Below are positions 23,395 through 37,614 of a stretch of DNA of 64,000 nucleotides, piece by piece (position 1 is the first letter of the stretch; each line of letters opens with the position of its first letter). This DNA is from Musa acuminata AAA Group. Taxonomy: Eukaryota; Streptophyta; Magnoliopsida; Zingiberales; Musaceae. The DNA is taken from assembly GCF_036884655.1 (NCBI RefSeq), contig NC_088347.1:19345001-19409000 (forward strand), written 5' to 3'. The notes beneath the pieces are model-generated. The model did not search any database and was not told where the DNA came from. It saw only the letters and a list, made by a program, of their open reading frames with translations. The translations under genes and the position numbers were made by a program.

Positions 23395-24814
23395 CTAAGT
23401 AGGCTTTGCGACCTGAACAACAAGCAAACATTACATCTGGGTTTTCTTGGTATATATCAATGTATTATCTATGCATAAATAAAGAGTGTATTGGGTTCCA
23501 TTCATTTTGCAGAATCAGCAAGAAGTTGAACTGACTAGAATTAATTACTCACCAAGAAGTAACTCTCACCCATCTGCAAGCTCTGCATAAGGATTCCATG
23601 CTCATTGACAGGCAGCAGCTCCCCAGAGGAATGGACAAGCAGCACATCTTGACCAAACATAGCTCTCAGGTCTATAGGTCCGCTTGGAACCTCGTTAAGC
23701 ACCCCATCGATGAACACAATTACGGTTCCTGCAATGATGCATCTCATCTACATAGCAACTCAAAAGGAAGAAGAAGGTTCATGTGGATGTAGGAGGAAAT
23801 GAGTTCATCTTAAGCATAAACTGTGATGATTCATGGAAAAACTTAGAGTAGCTTTTAAATAATCAAACAATAGGAAGAACCAAAGATTGTTGATTTAGGG
23901 TTAGCACATGAACATGCTAGACAAAAGTTCAACATACAAAAGATCTATCCGAAACCCAAAGTTGTTGACTACCTTGAGCTTCTCAAGCTCAAGAATCCAA
24001 AATTTAGATGGATCTGTGATGTTGAATGCTCAGATCTGGAAATCTATCGGTGAAATGAACAGAAGAGACCAAACGAGTTCGATCGAGCAGTCAGTCAATC
24101 AATTTTTGTCATCGACAGAAGAGTCGATGCCTCAGCACAAGAAGAGTAGTGAGTCCTTGAAACAAAGAAAAGAAAAGGGTTTGCTTAGATTTAAGGTAGC
24201 ATGTCTGTTGTTTGTTTCACTTGTCGAGTCCATCACTGGTTGTCATGTCCCACACCACTACGAGAAATCCAGAAAGAGGCAGCCATGCACTAACCAGGTT
24301 GACTGTGCAACTGCGAGACATCAGAAGAGCGCACGACGGGAGACTGAGCGCTCTCCATGAGTCCCATCTGGCGAGAGATCGAGAAGAGATATTGGGCGCT
24401 ATCATCCATCAACATGACGTTGGCGGCGGAGGAGGAAGAAGAAGAAGAAGAAGAAGCAGCAGAAGAAGCCTGAACTCCACCGCCTACTTGCTGCGCGACT
24501 CCTGCAGCTCTAGGATCGGCCACGAGGCTCGCCTGCAGCTGGCGCTGGCGGCGACGGGACCTCGACCTCCGGTTCTGGAACCAGTAGAAGACGTTGGCGT
24601 CTCCCACCGGGCCGAACCGCTCGAGAAGCCTGCGGATCCTCGCGGTCTCGTCCTTGGTAGGGTTTACCATGCCACTGTTGAAGATGGATTCCAGTATGAG
24701 GATCTGCTCGGCCTTCGGCGTCCACCGGGTGCGCATGGGCCCGGTGACGGTGCCGTCAGGAGCAGATCTCTGCAGGCTGGAGCTGTTGCCGTGGCCTCGG
24801 TTACTGTCTTCCAT
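23395..24814 (-). CDS. WOX11: WUSCHEL-related homeobox protein, WOX11/12 type
   Basis: Nuclear transcription factor; the WOX11/12 group promotes adventitious and crown root founder cells in Arabidopsis and rice. Coding exons 24814-24295, 23728-23553 and 23412-23395 give 237 residues. The homeodomain spans about residues 28-95: [20 protein letters not shown], then [20 protein letters not shown], including the extra loop residues typical of WOX proteins. A serine run follows, then [10 protein letters not shown]. Exon 2 encodes the group-specific tail [26 protein letters not shown] and [15 protein letters not shown]. The last coding exon is only 18 nt (VAKPT, stop), joined by a GTGAGT donor; without splicing the frame would end two codons further as SN. 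The tail separates it from the WUS/WOX5 branch. Assignment to WOX11 rather than WOX12 is not possible here. Confidence 0.92.
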
Positions 24815-25223
24815 GGCCGAAATGGCATGCAGCTGGAGCGACGAAGAAGGAAACCGAAGTCACCGGAAGCAGTGATGCGAAGGAAAAGAGATGCGTCAAG
24901 CGTTCACCCACACAAGATCTTATGGATGGTATATTATGACATTGGTATGATCTCAAACGTATCAAAACTTGAAGCTTCGATAAGGATTAATGTTTAAAGT
25001 GTATGATGTATGATGTTATTACTTCTTTCTGCTGTTTATATCCCGAAGTAGGAAGTCCTCAAGGAAGAAATGGTCAAAGAGTGGCACCACCAATTTATTA
25101 GGGCTGGCGTAGCATGGGCTTGTCCTCAGTGGAGAGCAAACGATGGAACCCCGAACACGAGAGAAAGGAAGGCTGATGCAAAGAAGAAGAGACAGGAAGC
25201 ACACAATATAATAACATGTTGGT

Positions 25224-25224
<1 letters not shown>

Positions 25225-25269
<45 letters not shown>
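25225..25269. repeat. (GA)n microsatellite
   Basis: About 22 uninterrupted GA units, about 410 bp upstream of the WOX start codon. Confidence 0.9.
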
Positions 25270-25272
<3 letters not shown>

Positions 25273-25475
25273 GGAAAAGGTTTGGCTATCTTTAGTCACA
25301 GCAGAAACCGATGCCGCGGAAGGAGGCTCGGTTCGGTTTGAAGGCCTTTAATTAGCGTTGTCCCCTTCCATGGCAACTGTGCCATCTGTAGCTTCTCTTC
25401 AGCATCAAACTCGAACTCTGTGCTTGTCTTGATCCGATTAATTCCTTGTAGCTTTACATTTTGACGACTCAGCTC

Positions 25476-25476
<1 letters not shown>

Positions 25477-25531
<55 letters not shown>
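25477..25531. repeat. (TA)n microsatellite
   Basis: About 27 TA units without interruption. Confidence 0.9.
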
Positions 25532-25534
<3 letters not shown>

Positions 25535-26159
25535 CGAGTGATTGAAAGTTAACCTTCTCTTATGTCCGTCCGTTCAAAGGAACTATAAAGATAGATAGTG
25601 ATCAGTTTCGATGGATGCTTCTGCAAGTAGATTTTTGATGATAGATCATGATCATTACTTCCACAGCCTTAGCATGCATTCACCTCATGGAACAACTGTC
25701 TGCTACCAAGGAAATGGATGCTTCTGCATACTTAAGGAGAGTGGCAGAAAGGTATTATGACCCAGTAATGAACATCTGAAGTAATAGCAGTGATGTGATG
25801 ATATGGTCTCAGTTACTCTCCTGGTTGTATTGCTGCCCACATCACTCGGATACTTGAGTAACTTAGATGTTTAGATTGTCTTTTACTTGAGAACCTAATT
25901 TTTAGGTAGTGGTGCTTCTCAAGGTCTGATATAAAACATCACTTGTTCTTTTGGTAAATGATATTGTAATTATTGCTTCATATTGTGATGAGAAGATGAT
26001 TAAACATGCCTATATGCTGATTTTATTTGTCTTTTCTCAATCAAGCTATATTGAATGTATATAATCTATGTTCTTTATTAGCTCCAATTAAATATCCATA
26101 TTCCTCGTCAAAATACAAACTTGATATCCAAATAAAAATATCAACCAGCATAAACAATA

Positions 26160-26729
26160 AAACAAATAATCAATCACACAGTGAGACCAAATCTTTTAAT
26201 GTAGAAAACCGAATGTGGAAAAAACCTCAGGACCGTAGTCCACCTCAAACTTCCACTATCAATAGTAATGATAACAGGTTTACAATAGGTCTTTTCTAGA
26301 TAACTAGAGGATCACAATAAGATCAAGATCATAGATCTTGGCTCAAGAATAACCTATCTTCATCACATACAGTGGATCTCCTCGTAAGAGAATTCTAGGT
26401 CTCACAAAGTGGATATAGCAGAAAAGTACCTTAAAGAGGGTAAACTGTAGATCAACACCGTTATGATTGTAGAATTTACTGCAAGAATTCTCCACATAAA
26501 ATTTGGACCAAAACTGACAATGTTTGACCACCGATCATCAAGTAGAAAAACTCAGAAACCTAATCTTTCTCTCTCTATTTCTCTCTCCTCTTCCCTTTGC
26601 ACGCCACCGCATGCTACACGTTGTAATCTCACCTTGCTTATTTTACCCTTTCTCTCTTACATTTTAATTTCTTTGATTTGGGCTCAAACGACCTAATTGT
26701 CCAAGCCCATATATGGACTGGGCCCAACA
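26160..26729 (-). mobile_element. 3' LTR of the copia element (left edge approximate)
   Basis: On the minus strand it starts TGTTGGGCCCAGTCC at 26,729. The first about 190 bp align with the other LTR. The sequence then continues through typical copia LTR text (GGAGAATTCTTGCAG, CTCTAGTTATCTAG, GGTGGACTACGGTCC) that the other copy lacks. Where it ends between about 26,000 and 26,200 is not resolved. Confidence 0.6.
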
Positions 26730-26745
26730 ATTCTTCTTCTCCAGC

Positions 26746-29700
26746 TCATATGGTGGGTTGTACCAAGCCCGCTCTTCGCCTACATGCTTCAAGCTTCTCC
26801 TTAGACAAAGACTTTGTCAACATATATGATCCATTCTCATTAGTATGTACCTTTTCTAACTGTAATTCTTTCAACTCAAGCACATCACGAATCCAGTGAT
26901 ATCTCGCATCAATATGCTTGGATCTAGAATAGTACGTTGAATTCTTGGAGAGATGAATGATGCTTTGATTGTCATAGTAAACAGTATATCCTTCCTGTTT
27001 CAAGCCCAATTCCTGTAAAAACTTTTTCATCCATAAAGTTTCCTTGCAGGCTTCAGTAATTGCTATGTATTCTGCTTCTATGGTTGATAGAGCAACACAC
27101 TTCTATAACTTAGACTACCAAGAGACTGCTCCTCCTGCAAATGTCATCAAGAATCCCGAAATGAACTTCTTGGAATCAATATCACCTACCATGTCTACAT
27201 CTGTGTAACCTTCTAACACAGGTTCATCACTGCCAAAATATAAACATAACCTGGAAGTCCCTCTTAGATATCTTAATATACATTTCACTGCTGCCCAATG
27301 TTCCTTTCCAGGATTTGAGAGAAATCGGTTGACAACTCCAACTGCATGAGCTATATCTGACCTAGTACAAACCATAGCATATATCAAACTGCCTACTGCA
27401 GATGAGTAAGGCACTCTGGATATTTCATCTTTTTCTTTTTCACTTGTAGGACATTGTTTCGAACTAAGCTTGAAATGATCTGCAAGTGGAGAACAAACTG
27501 CTTTGGCTTTACTCATATTGAATCTTTCAAGAACCTTTTCAATGTAAGTCTCCTAAGATAGCCAAATCTTTCTTTTCTTCCTATCACGAAGAATCTTCAT
27601 GCCAAGTATTTGTTTCACCGACCCCAAGTCTTTCATGGCAAAAGATTTACTTAGCTCTCTTTTAAACTTTCTAACTTTTCCAACATCATGGCCAACAATT
27701 AGCATATCATCAACATATAACAGTAAAATAATAAAATCATCATCTGAAAATTTCTTCATAAACATACAATGATCAAATGTGGTTCTATCATACCCTTGGT
27801 TCATCATAAAGGAATCAAACTTCTTATACCACTGTCTAAGTGCCTGTTTGAGTCCATATAAACTTTTCTTAAGCTTACATACCAGATTTTCTTTTCCCTT
27901 GACTTTGAAATCTTCTGGTTGCTCCATGTAAATTTCTTCTTCTAAGTCACCATGAAAAAATGCTGTTTTTACATCAAGTTGCTCAACTTCTAAATTCAAG
28001 CGGGTAGCCAAACCAAGAACAACTCGGATAGAGGACATTTTCACAACTAGAGAAAATATTTCTTTAAAGTCAATACATTTCTTCTGACTGGATCCTTTCA
28101 CAACTAGTCGTGCCTTGTATCTTTGTTGTGAGCTATTATTTTCAGTTTTCAATATATAAACCCACTTATTCTTGAGAGCTTTCTTCTCTTTAGGCAATTT
28201 TATCAAGTCATAAGTGTGGTCCTCAAGCAAGGATCTCATCTCTTCTTGCATAGCTTTTACCCACTCATTCTTATACTCATGAAGAATAGCTTCTTGGTAA
28301 GTTTCTAGCTCTCCCCCGTCAGTAAGCATAACATACTCATGTAGAGGATATTTGGTAGAGGGTTGTCGCTCTCTAGTGGATCTTCTCAATGGAATCTCAA
28401 TTAATGGTGGAAGTGCTTGTTCAGTTGGTTTAGCATCATCAACTGTAGGAGTATCATCACTTACATTCTCACTATGATCTTCTTCTTCATCTCCCCCATG
28501 ATCATCATGAACTACAGGTGAAGGAATTGGACCCAAACTCTAAGGAATATAAACAGAGGTTTCTGGCTTCTCAATATTATCACCATCATCAAACAATTGG
28601 TCTTCAAGAAACACAACATCTCTGCTTCTAATAATCTTCTTGTTCACTGTATCCCATAATCTGTACTCAAACTCTTCATAATTATATCCCAAGAAGATAT
28701 ATGCTTTTGCCTTATTATCAAGCTTGGACATCTCATCTTTGGGAATGTGAACAAATGCTTTACACCCAAAGACTCTCAAATGATTATAAGATATATCTTT
28801 TCCTCTCCATACTCTCTCTGGAACATCACATTGCAGAGGAACTGATGGAGAAAGATTTATCAGGTCAACTGTAGTTCTCATAGCCTCCCCCAAAAATGAC
28901 TTCGGTAACTTGGCGTGAGAAAGCATACACCTAATCCTTTCTTCAATAGTTTTGTTCATCCTTTCTGCCACACCGTTCTGCTAAGGAGTTTTAGGATCTA
29001 TTTTCTCAAGCTTGATTCCATGAAACCTGCAATAATTCTCAAAAGGACCCCTGTACTCGCCACCATTATCTGATCGAATACACTTTAGTTTTTTGCTAGT
29101 TTCTCTTTCAACACTGACATGAAACTTCTTGAAAACATCGAGTACCTGGTCTTTAGATTTCAAAGCAAAAGTCCACACTTTTCTAGAATGGTCATCAATA
29201 AAAGTAACAAAATAAAGAGCACCTCCAAGAGTTCTAGTTTGCATAGTACAAACATCAGTATGAACTAAATCAATAACATTTGATCTTCTAGATGATGGAT
29301 ATGTCTGAAATGCAACTCTATGTATTTTTCCAACTAAGCAATGATCACAAGATTTAATAGATGTACCTTGGTAAGAACTACTTTCTAACAAGAGTTTGAA
29401 GTCACTTCTCACTTATATGTCCAAGCCTCTTATGCCAAAGATCTATACTTTCACCTTTCTGAATTGCATTAATCTCTCTTTTGTGTAGCTTAGCTTCCAT
29501 GACATAAAAAGAGTTAATCTTCTTTCCTTTTGCCACAATCAAAGAACCTTTAGTGAGTTTCCATTTGTTTTCACCAAAATAGTGTGCAAAACCCTCATCA
29601 TCAAGTCTACCTGTAGATATCAAGTTAAGACGAATATCTGGAACATGCCTTACATCTTTGAGTATCAATTTGCTCCCAATACTGATCTCCAAGCAAATAT

Positions 29701-30660
29701 CTCCAATGCCCACAATCTTAGATGTACCACTGTTTCTCATTCTGACATTACCAAAATCACCAGCAGTGTAAGATCTAAAGAAATCACCATAAGAAGTAAC
29801 ATGAAATGAAGCACCAGAGTCAATTACCCAATTACTGTCCTGAGCTTCAAGACTAACACAACCTTCATCACAAACAATAGTGATATTACCTTCAGCAACA
29901 ACTGTATTGGTCTCTTTCTCATTTTTCTTCGTTTCATTCCGTTCTCGCTTCCAAAACCTATACTCTTTCTTCATGTGACCGGCCTATTATAATGAAACAT
30001 TTGATATCTCTTCTAGACTTAGATCTTCCTCTATATCCATGTGGATTTCTGCTATGACTTCTTCCACGTCTTTCTTGTTTTTCAGTAACAAATGCACCAG
30101 AAGAAGATTCACCATATTCTTTCCTTCTGGCATCTTCATTTAGCAAACTGTCTTTAACCATATCTATAGTTAGAGTCCCCTCTGGCGTGGAGTTACAAAT
30201 AGTCACCACATACGTTTCCCAACTTTCTGGTAAAGAGCTGAGAAGTAATAGTCATCTCATCATCTATATTCATTTTCATAGCAACCAACTTATTTGCAAG
30301 ACTCTAAAATAGGCTTATGTGCTCAACAATATTACCACCATCCTTATACTTCAAATTTACAAGTCTTCTAAGGAGAGAAATTCTATTTCCCACTATCTTT
30401 TTCGCAAAGAGATTTTCTAACCTTTGCCAAACAACATCAGCTCTGGTTTCATCCGAAATATGCTCATGCAAGTTTATATCCATCAATCTTCTAATATAGG
30501 CAATAGCTTTTCTATGTTAAACTTCACATTCTTCATCGTCCATAGTAGAAGGTTTATCTTTAACTTTGATAGGCTTATACAAATTTTTACAATATAGCAA
30601 ATCTCTCCATCAGACGCCTCCAAGTGGAATAATTTGATGAGTTCAATTTAATCATACCAT
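26746..30660 (-). pseudogene. Copia gag-pol polyprotein, several stops and frameshifts
   Basis: In order on the minus strand: gag pieces (about 30,660-29,985) with a zinc-knuckle region broken by small deletions; protease with DSGAS (about 29,820); the pre-integrase LWHKRLGHIS motif (about 29,420); integrase with HTDVC, FIDDHSRKVW and SDNGGEYRG (29,300-29,050) and, past a stop, NGVAERMNKT; reverse transcriptase with KTAFFHGDLEEEIYMEQP, SLYGLKQALRQWYKK and YVDDMLIVG (28,200-27,680); RNase H with STIEAEYIAITEA and DNQSIIHLSKN (27,090-26,910). Clear in-frame stops lie at about 28,981, 28,540, 27,553 and 27,115, with one more just after 27,115; frame changes occur near 29,410 and 29,990. The YVDD centre is intact but the polyprotein is not. 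Confidence 0.85.
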
Positions 30661-30712
30661 TTGACTGCTCCATTTTAATCATACGAGAAAAACTAGCACC
30701 AAACAACCTATT

Positions 30713-30724
30713 GCTCTGATACCA
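30713..30724 (-). other. Primer-binding site of the copia element
   Basis: TGGTATCAGAGC on the minus strand, complementary to initiator methionine tRNA, two bases from the LTR. Confidence 0.85.
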
Positions 30725-30726
30725 CT

Positions 30727-30920
30727 TGTTGGGAAAAACCTATTAAAACGAAAATCTAATCTTTTTCTCTCTATTTCTCTCTCCTATTCCCTCATGTCGT
30801 CGCACGCTGCACGCTGCAATCTCACCTTGCTTATTTTACCCTTTCTCTCTTACTTTTTAATTTCTTTGATTTGAACTCAAACGACCCAATTATCCAAGCC
30901 CACATAGGTCGGACCCAATA
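30727..30920 (-). mobile_element. 5' LTR of the copia element, short form
   Basis: Plus-strand text starts TGTTGGGAAAAACC next to the primer site and aligns with 26,541-26,729 up to GACCCAATA. It is about 194 bp, much shorter than the other copy, so it has probably lost its middle or is a different LTR form. Its outer end has TA where CA is expected. Confidence 0.65.
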
Positions 30921-32879
30921 CTACTAACAAAGTTGCTAGTAAACATAATAAAAACAAGCATGGTATCGTAATCCACATCATCTTTCCAAGCATACTTTGA
31001 CAATCGATTGACTGATTGACCCAAAGACATACTCGACACGACACAAATATGAAGTCCGATGATATATTCTTCGATAATTGCTTCGATATAAATATACTTT
31101 AAAAAAGTCATTAACTTCTATAACTCATATTCTCACTTGACATATCAAATAAGTTTGCATATATTTCTCGATATGTTCTTCAATATCGATCTTTGGATAG
31201 TAGAATTCTCTTTCTTTTTCTCACTCTCTCTCTCTCTCTCTCTCACTCTCTCATAGAGTAAGCAATTGGCATATGTGGAGATGATCTTTTTGAAAAGTAT
31301 TATGATACCCTCTTAGGAGTTTATCAAATCATCAATCCAAATAGCATATAAATGAGTTGCTCTTGGATCTAAAATTATCCATTAGCTATTTCAACATCAT
31401 TGTTATAAAAGATCATGATAAAGAAGAATAATATTTCTGTTTTTATATCTTCAATCAATATATGATTCAAGGATCAATTATAAATAGCTGATTTGATAAC
31501 GTGATTTAAGTGATTGATTGAGAGAAATATTTCCCTCAAAACCTATATTAAAAAAATCATTCTTTTCATAATTTATTTCTCTTTTTGACTATCATCAATG
31601 GTGCATCTTTGAGCTCATTACTATAATGTGTAAAAATTACATCAAATGAGATAGATAACTTTGCATGTAAAATGAGACAACTTGCTCTTCCATCATCTCG
31701 ACATCCACAAAATCTTCTCGCAGAGCTCTACTTTTGGGTGGGTGAATTCGTGGTCACATCTTGTCAAGCGAGAACATGGAGTCAATCAATATGGATGCGT
31801 CCAAGAAGAGTATGAGGAAGACACAGTTGCCGTGAGGGTGATGGATAAGACTCCACCATTCATGCAAGGCTAGGGGAGCACCCAACCAGAAGTGACTCTC
31901 TCCCTCCCCCTACAGAATAAATATACATGTAGCAGTAGATTTGTAGGTGGTAAGGGTAGAGGCTGAGGAGGGTGTTTCCACCAGGCCAACACAAGCAGCC
32001 AGGACTTAGATTTCAGTTCCGAGGACGGTGCATGTTCACCTCTTGCATGGCTGAAGTGACACTCATGGTCTCAAGAAATGTTCTCTCTTCCTTTCTTCCC
32101 TCTTTGGAGGACAGAAGAAGAAGAAGAAAGAACTATTCTCTTTCTTTTCCACCTTCCCAGAGATCAAAATTCTAACCTTTTACTTTGAACACTACCTGCT
32201 TATTCGTAATTATCGACTAACTTGAACATCGATAAGAGCTCATCATCAAGTTTGCCTCGATGCTAATATCTACAAGTCGGATATCCGAATAAGATTGTGT
32301 TTTCAATGAGCGATAGATTCGATCCAACTGACCTCGATTGGATCGACTTAGTCTAGCACTACAAATAACCATATTCGACATCAACCCAACTAAAACTGAT
32401 TGTTGCATATGATCTCATGTATCGATGGTTTACGTACAGACATCCTCGACAGCGAACAGCATGGGGATGAACGAGGAGGGAGGAAGATGACACCAAGGAC
32501 TCACCCTTCCTCCGCCACCATCTTTCCATTGAAAGATTCACAAGAATCGAGTGATTCCTTCCTATACACGAATCACAATTGTCTTCTTCACATCAAACAT
32601 TGAAATATGTATGTTTGTATGTATGTAAATAAACAATAGAGTAGAATCATTTGATGGGTCAAACAGGCCAATTCTGGGCCACCTCAAAAGCCCATTAGAC
32701 GCACACACACACTATTGAGCCTAATAACTCCATACAAATTTGACCCCAAAATAAAACGAGGCTCACTAAGAAGACATTATATTGGATTCGGATACTCCTC
32801 ATCCTTGGGGTCAGATTAGATTGGACGGATCTATTTTTGGATTCGGTTAAGCTCGAGATTTTTTCCTCTTTTTTTTATG
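30921..32879. other. Intergenic, no gene recognised
   Basis: AT-rich DNA with a TC microsatellite at 31,223-31,254. Short open frames near 31,700-32,500 show no known domain. Confidence 0.5.
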
Positions 32880-33060
32880 AAAGAGAAATTTCGTTCACCA
32901 CCAAAGAGCTATCTATCATTCACATAGTTGCCTTCGAAAACTAAAGGGCTATAACGACGCCTCTGTCTACCCTCCTTTTTAAGCTATCCAAAAGTGCTAA
33001 GCCTTCCGCCATTAGAGCGTTGGAGACCTTCCAAGATTTGCATTGGATAACAATCACAAC
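32880..33060 (-). pseudogene. Possible RNase H-like relic of a retroelement
   Basis: One minus-strand frame reads ALMAEGLALLDSLKR followed by RGVVIAL. This resembles the helix of the RNase H-like (RVT_3) domain found in plant LINE-type elements and related host proteins. Two stops follow within 20 codons. The match rests on one short motif, so it is tentative. Confidence 0.3.
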
Positions 33061-33158
33061 ACTGTCAACACATATTTTGTACCTGCAAAAGTATTAGCTG
33101 TTGTAAATGGGACATCACAATCCAATATTCAACAAAGAAAACTTGCACAACAATCAGT

Positions 33159-33745
33159 ATAAATATTCTTGCTAGCAACATAAATTTCATCCATATGAAG
33201 GCCAATGCCAATATCATTTTTACAACTCCACAAAAAATTAGAAATAAAATTAAGTATCTATCTCGCACACTTTATATATTGGTCTGATGATGATGATGAT
33301 GATGATATATTACCTACTTATCAAAGGTTAAGGATTCAAAATCTCATATGATATATCTTGAAGGTGTTAGTTAACTTGATTGAAAAAGATATATATTATC
33401 GTTTTCTTATTTACCTTTTATTAAAATATATATATACCTATCTTAAATAAGATTTATATATTCTTGCTAGCAATATAAATTTCATCCATAAAAGGCCAAT
33501 GCCTTACCGGAAAGAATATTGTTTCTACAACTCCATAAGAAATTAAAAATAAAATTATTTATCTATCTAGCACACCTTATATATTGGTCTTATGATAAAA
33601 TACTAGATCTATTTATGAAAGGTTAAGGGTTAAAAATCTCATATGACATTTCTTGATAGATTATCGTAACATCTTGGACTCGAATCTCGTCTTCATCACT
33701 TACTCTTTGTCAAAAAAATATATATACTTATCTTAAATGAGATTT
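33159..33745. repeat. Tandem duplication of about 295 bp
   Basis: The text TATTCTTGCTAGCAA starts near 33,164 and again near 33,459. Both copies continue through ATAAATTTCATCCAT, CACACYTTATATATTGGTCT and AAAATCTCATATGA to TATCTTAAATRAGATTTA. Many substitutions separate them, so the duplication is old. Confidence 0.75.
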
Positions 33746-36029
<2,284 letters not shown>

Positions 36030-37614
36030 TCGGTAAATTCATTGGGTTAAATCGCAATCGCAAGAGTCTGATTGGGTTCATTCAAGATATAAATTTTGAA
36101 AAATATGAGATAACATTACATGCACAGTATAAATAAATAAAAAATAAAAATTTTAGGATTTTTCATAAAAACGAAGGTTTCATCCTCGTGTGAAAAATTG
36201 ATGCGCAAAAATCTACAAAATCAAAACTATGCGTATAAAAAAGATGTGTTAAATAGAGAGATCATATATCCCTAGAAACCTATAGATCCATGAGAAAAGA
36301 TGAATGAGATAACTGTCCTCCTCTCTAGTATTGATTCATACGGTATGAGCTACGAAAATGCTTCTCAAATTGCTGTTCAAATCTCCTCGCTACGCGCACC
36401 ACGCAATCAAGAAGGGATCGACCCTTCTTGCTGTCCACACGCCCCAAACAGGGGCTACTGGCTAAGGAGGAGAGGAGGAGAAGAGAATAGGAGGTGGCAG
36501 CCAAAAGAGGTTTGACTTATGGCCCTTTGGTTCCCTCCTATTTATAGAGGTCACATGTCAACTTAACTATAATGGATCATATCCTATTGGGTACTGGATC
36601 TCCATCCAACTACCCAAGCCTCTTAGATTAGTGGGTCTCTACATAATAATATCTCATTGACTCTTATTAGATCTAATTCATATGATACAATAATTCATGA
36701 GTTTATTGGCTATCCAATAAGATAGGATTTCTAACGAATATCTCATAATTGAACCTCTACTCATCGCAACACTTACCATATGTGTGTGACCCTCCAAACC
36801 CAATATTAAGCAGGCCGTGAGTCATACCTATCAAAACTCATTCTGGCTCAGTAAATTATTATCTTCATAATAATTCACTCGACTCATAGATTGTAAACGT
36901 ATTATGTCACTACGTCGTAGTCTCTGAACGATACGAGAATCCAATCAATTGGACATGTTTGTCCTTAGTTACCGTGTTTTTATAGTCCCTCATTCATCTA
37001 ATATTTCAGAGACCGTATACCAAGTATGGTACTGCTAAGTCCATACGGAATCTACTCGAGTCTCGTTCTAATCGAATTCTCCCGAAGAACTCTTTCTCTC
37101 TCAATCTGAATGACACTGGCTAGATATTTTTCTTGAGCAAGAACACATAAAATATTCCTCTCATGACACCGAGAGTAGATGATCCTCTATTGATACTCAA
37201 TAGCTCTCGTAAGATTGCCTATCACTCCTGATGACCAGTTGTACTAGATCTGGAACTTCTATGTTTATAAGAATGAGTAATTATGAGACCAGTCGCCTCT
37301 ATTAAATGAACATATATACAATACATTAGTCTATCAAATTATCTCGATATCTCTCTTGAATAACCTACGATCGTGATTATTTAAGGATTATGTTTAAAAG
37401 TGAATCGATATCATTATCATAATCTCATCTCGATCCAATTTCCATTACACATATCATAAACATTATAAATATATGTCTTATCAAATCGATAATAAGTGAC
37501 GATTCGATTTCCATTACACATATCTATAAACATTACAAATATATGTCTTATCAAATACATAATAAGTCAATCATGTATGTGATTGACTAGCAATAAATTC
37601 TTTCACTCACAACA
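36030..37614 (-). mobile_element. LTR retrotransposon remnant, probably a solo or partial LTR
   Basis: The right end reads CACTCACAACA, so on the minus strand the block starts TGTTGTGAGTG. It includes CTATTTATAGAGG (near 36,538) and long stretches with the look of plant LTRs. No gag, pol or primer site was found on either side. The left edge is uncertain (anywhere in about 36,020-36,120) and I could not confirm a target-site duplication. It ends about 700 bp upstream of the MYB start codon. Confidence 0.45.
37432..37566. repeat. 67-bp tandem duplication inside the LTR remnant
   Basis: TTTCCATTACACATATC, AATATATGTCTTATCAAAT and ATAATAAGT recur in the same order in two adjacent units with a few differences. 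Confidence 0.75.

Larger units (their letters stand above)
24815..26159. other. WOX upstream region and intergenic DNA
   Basis: Presumed promoter of the minus-strand WOX gene. It contains a GA microsatellite at 25,225-25,269 and a TA microsatellite at 25,477-25,531. No other gene recognised. Confidence 0.5.
26160..30920 (-). mobile_element. Decayed Ty1-copia retrotransposon
   Basis: A minus-strand element bounded by LTR copies at about 26,160-26,729 and 30,727-30,920. The primer-binding site is at 30,713-30,724 and a polypurine tract at about 26,730-26,743. Between them, in copia order, are remnants of gag, protease, integrase, reverse transcriptase and RNase H. Several stops and frameshifts break the polyprotein, so it cannot move on its own. 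The two LTR copies share about 190 bp with visible divergence, and the left copy continues further, so the insertion looks old. I did not find a target-site duplication. The left edge is approximate. Confidence 0.85.

Noticed and set aside
24212..24997. 261-codon open frame on the plus strand
   Set aside because: It is the antisense shadow of the GC-rich WOX exon 1 and encodes no known domain.
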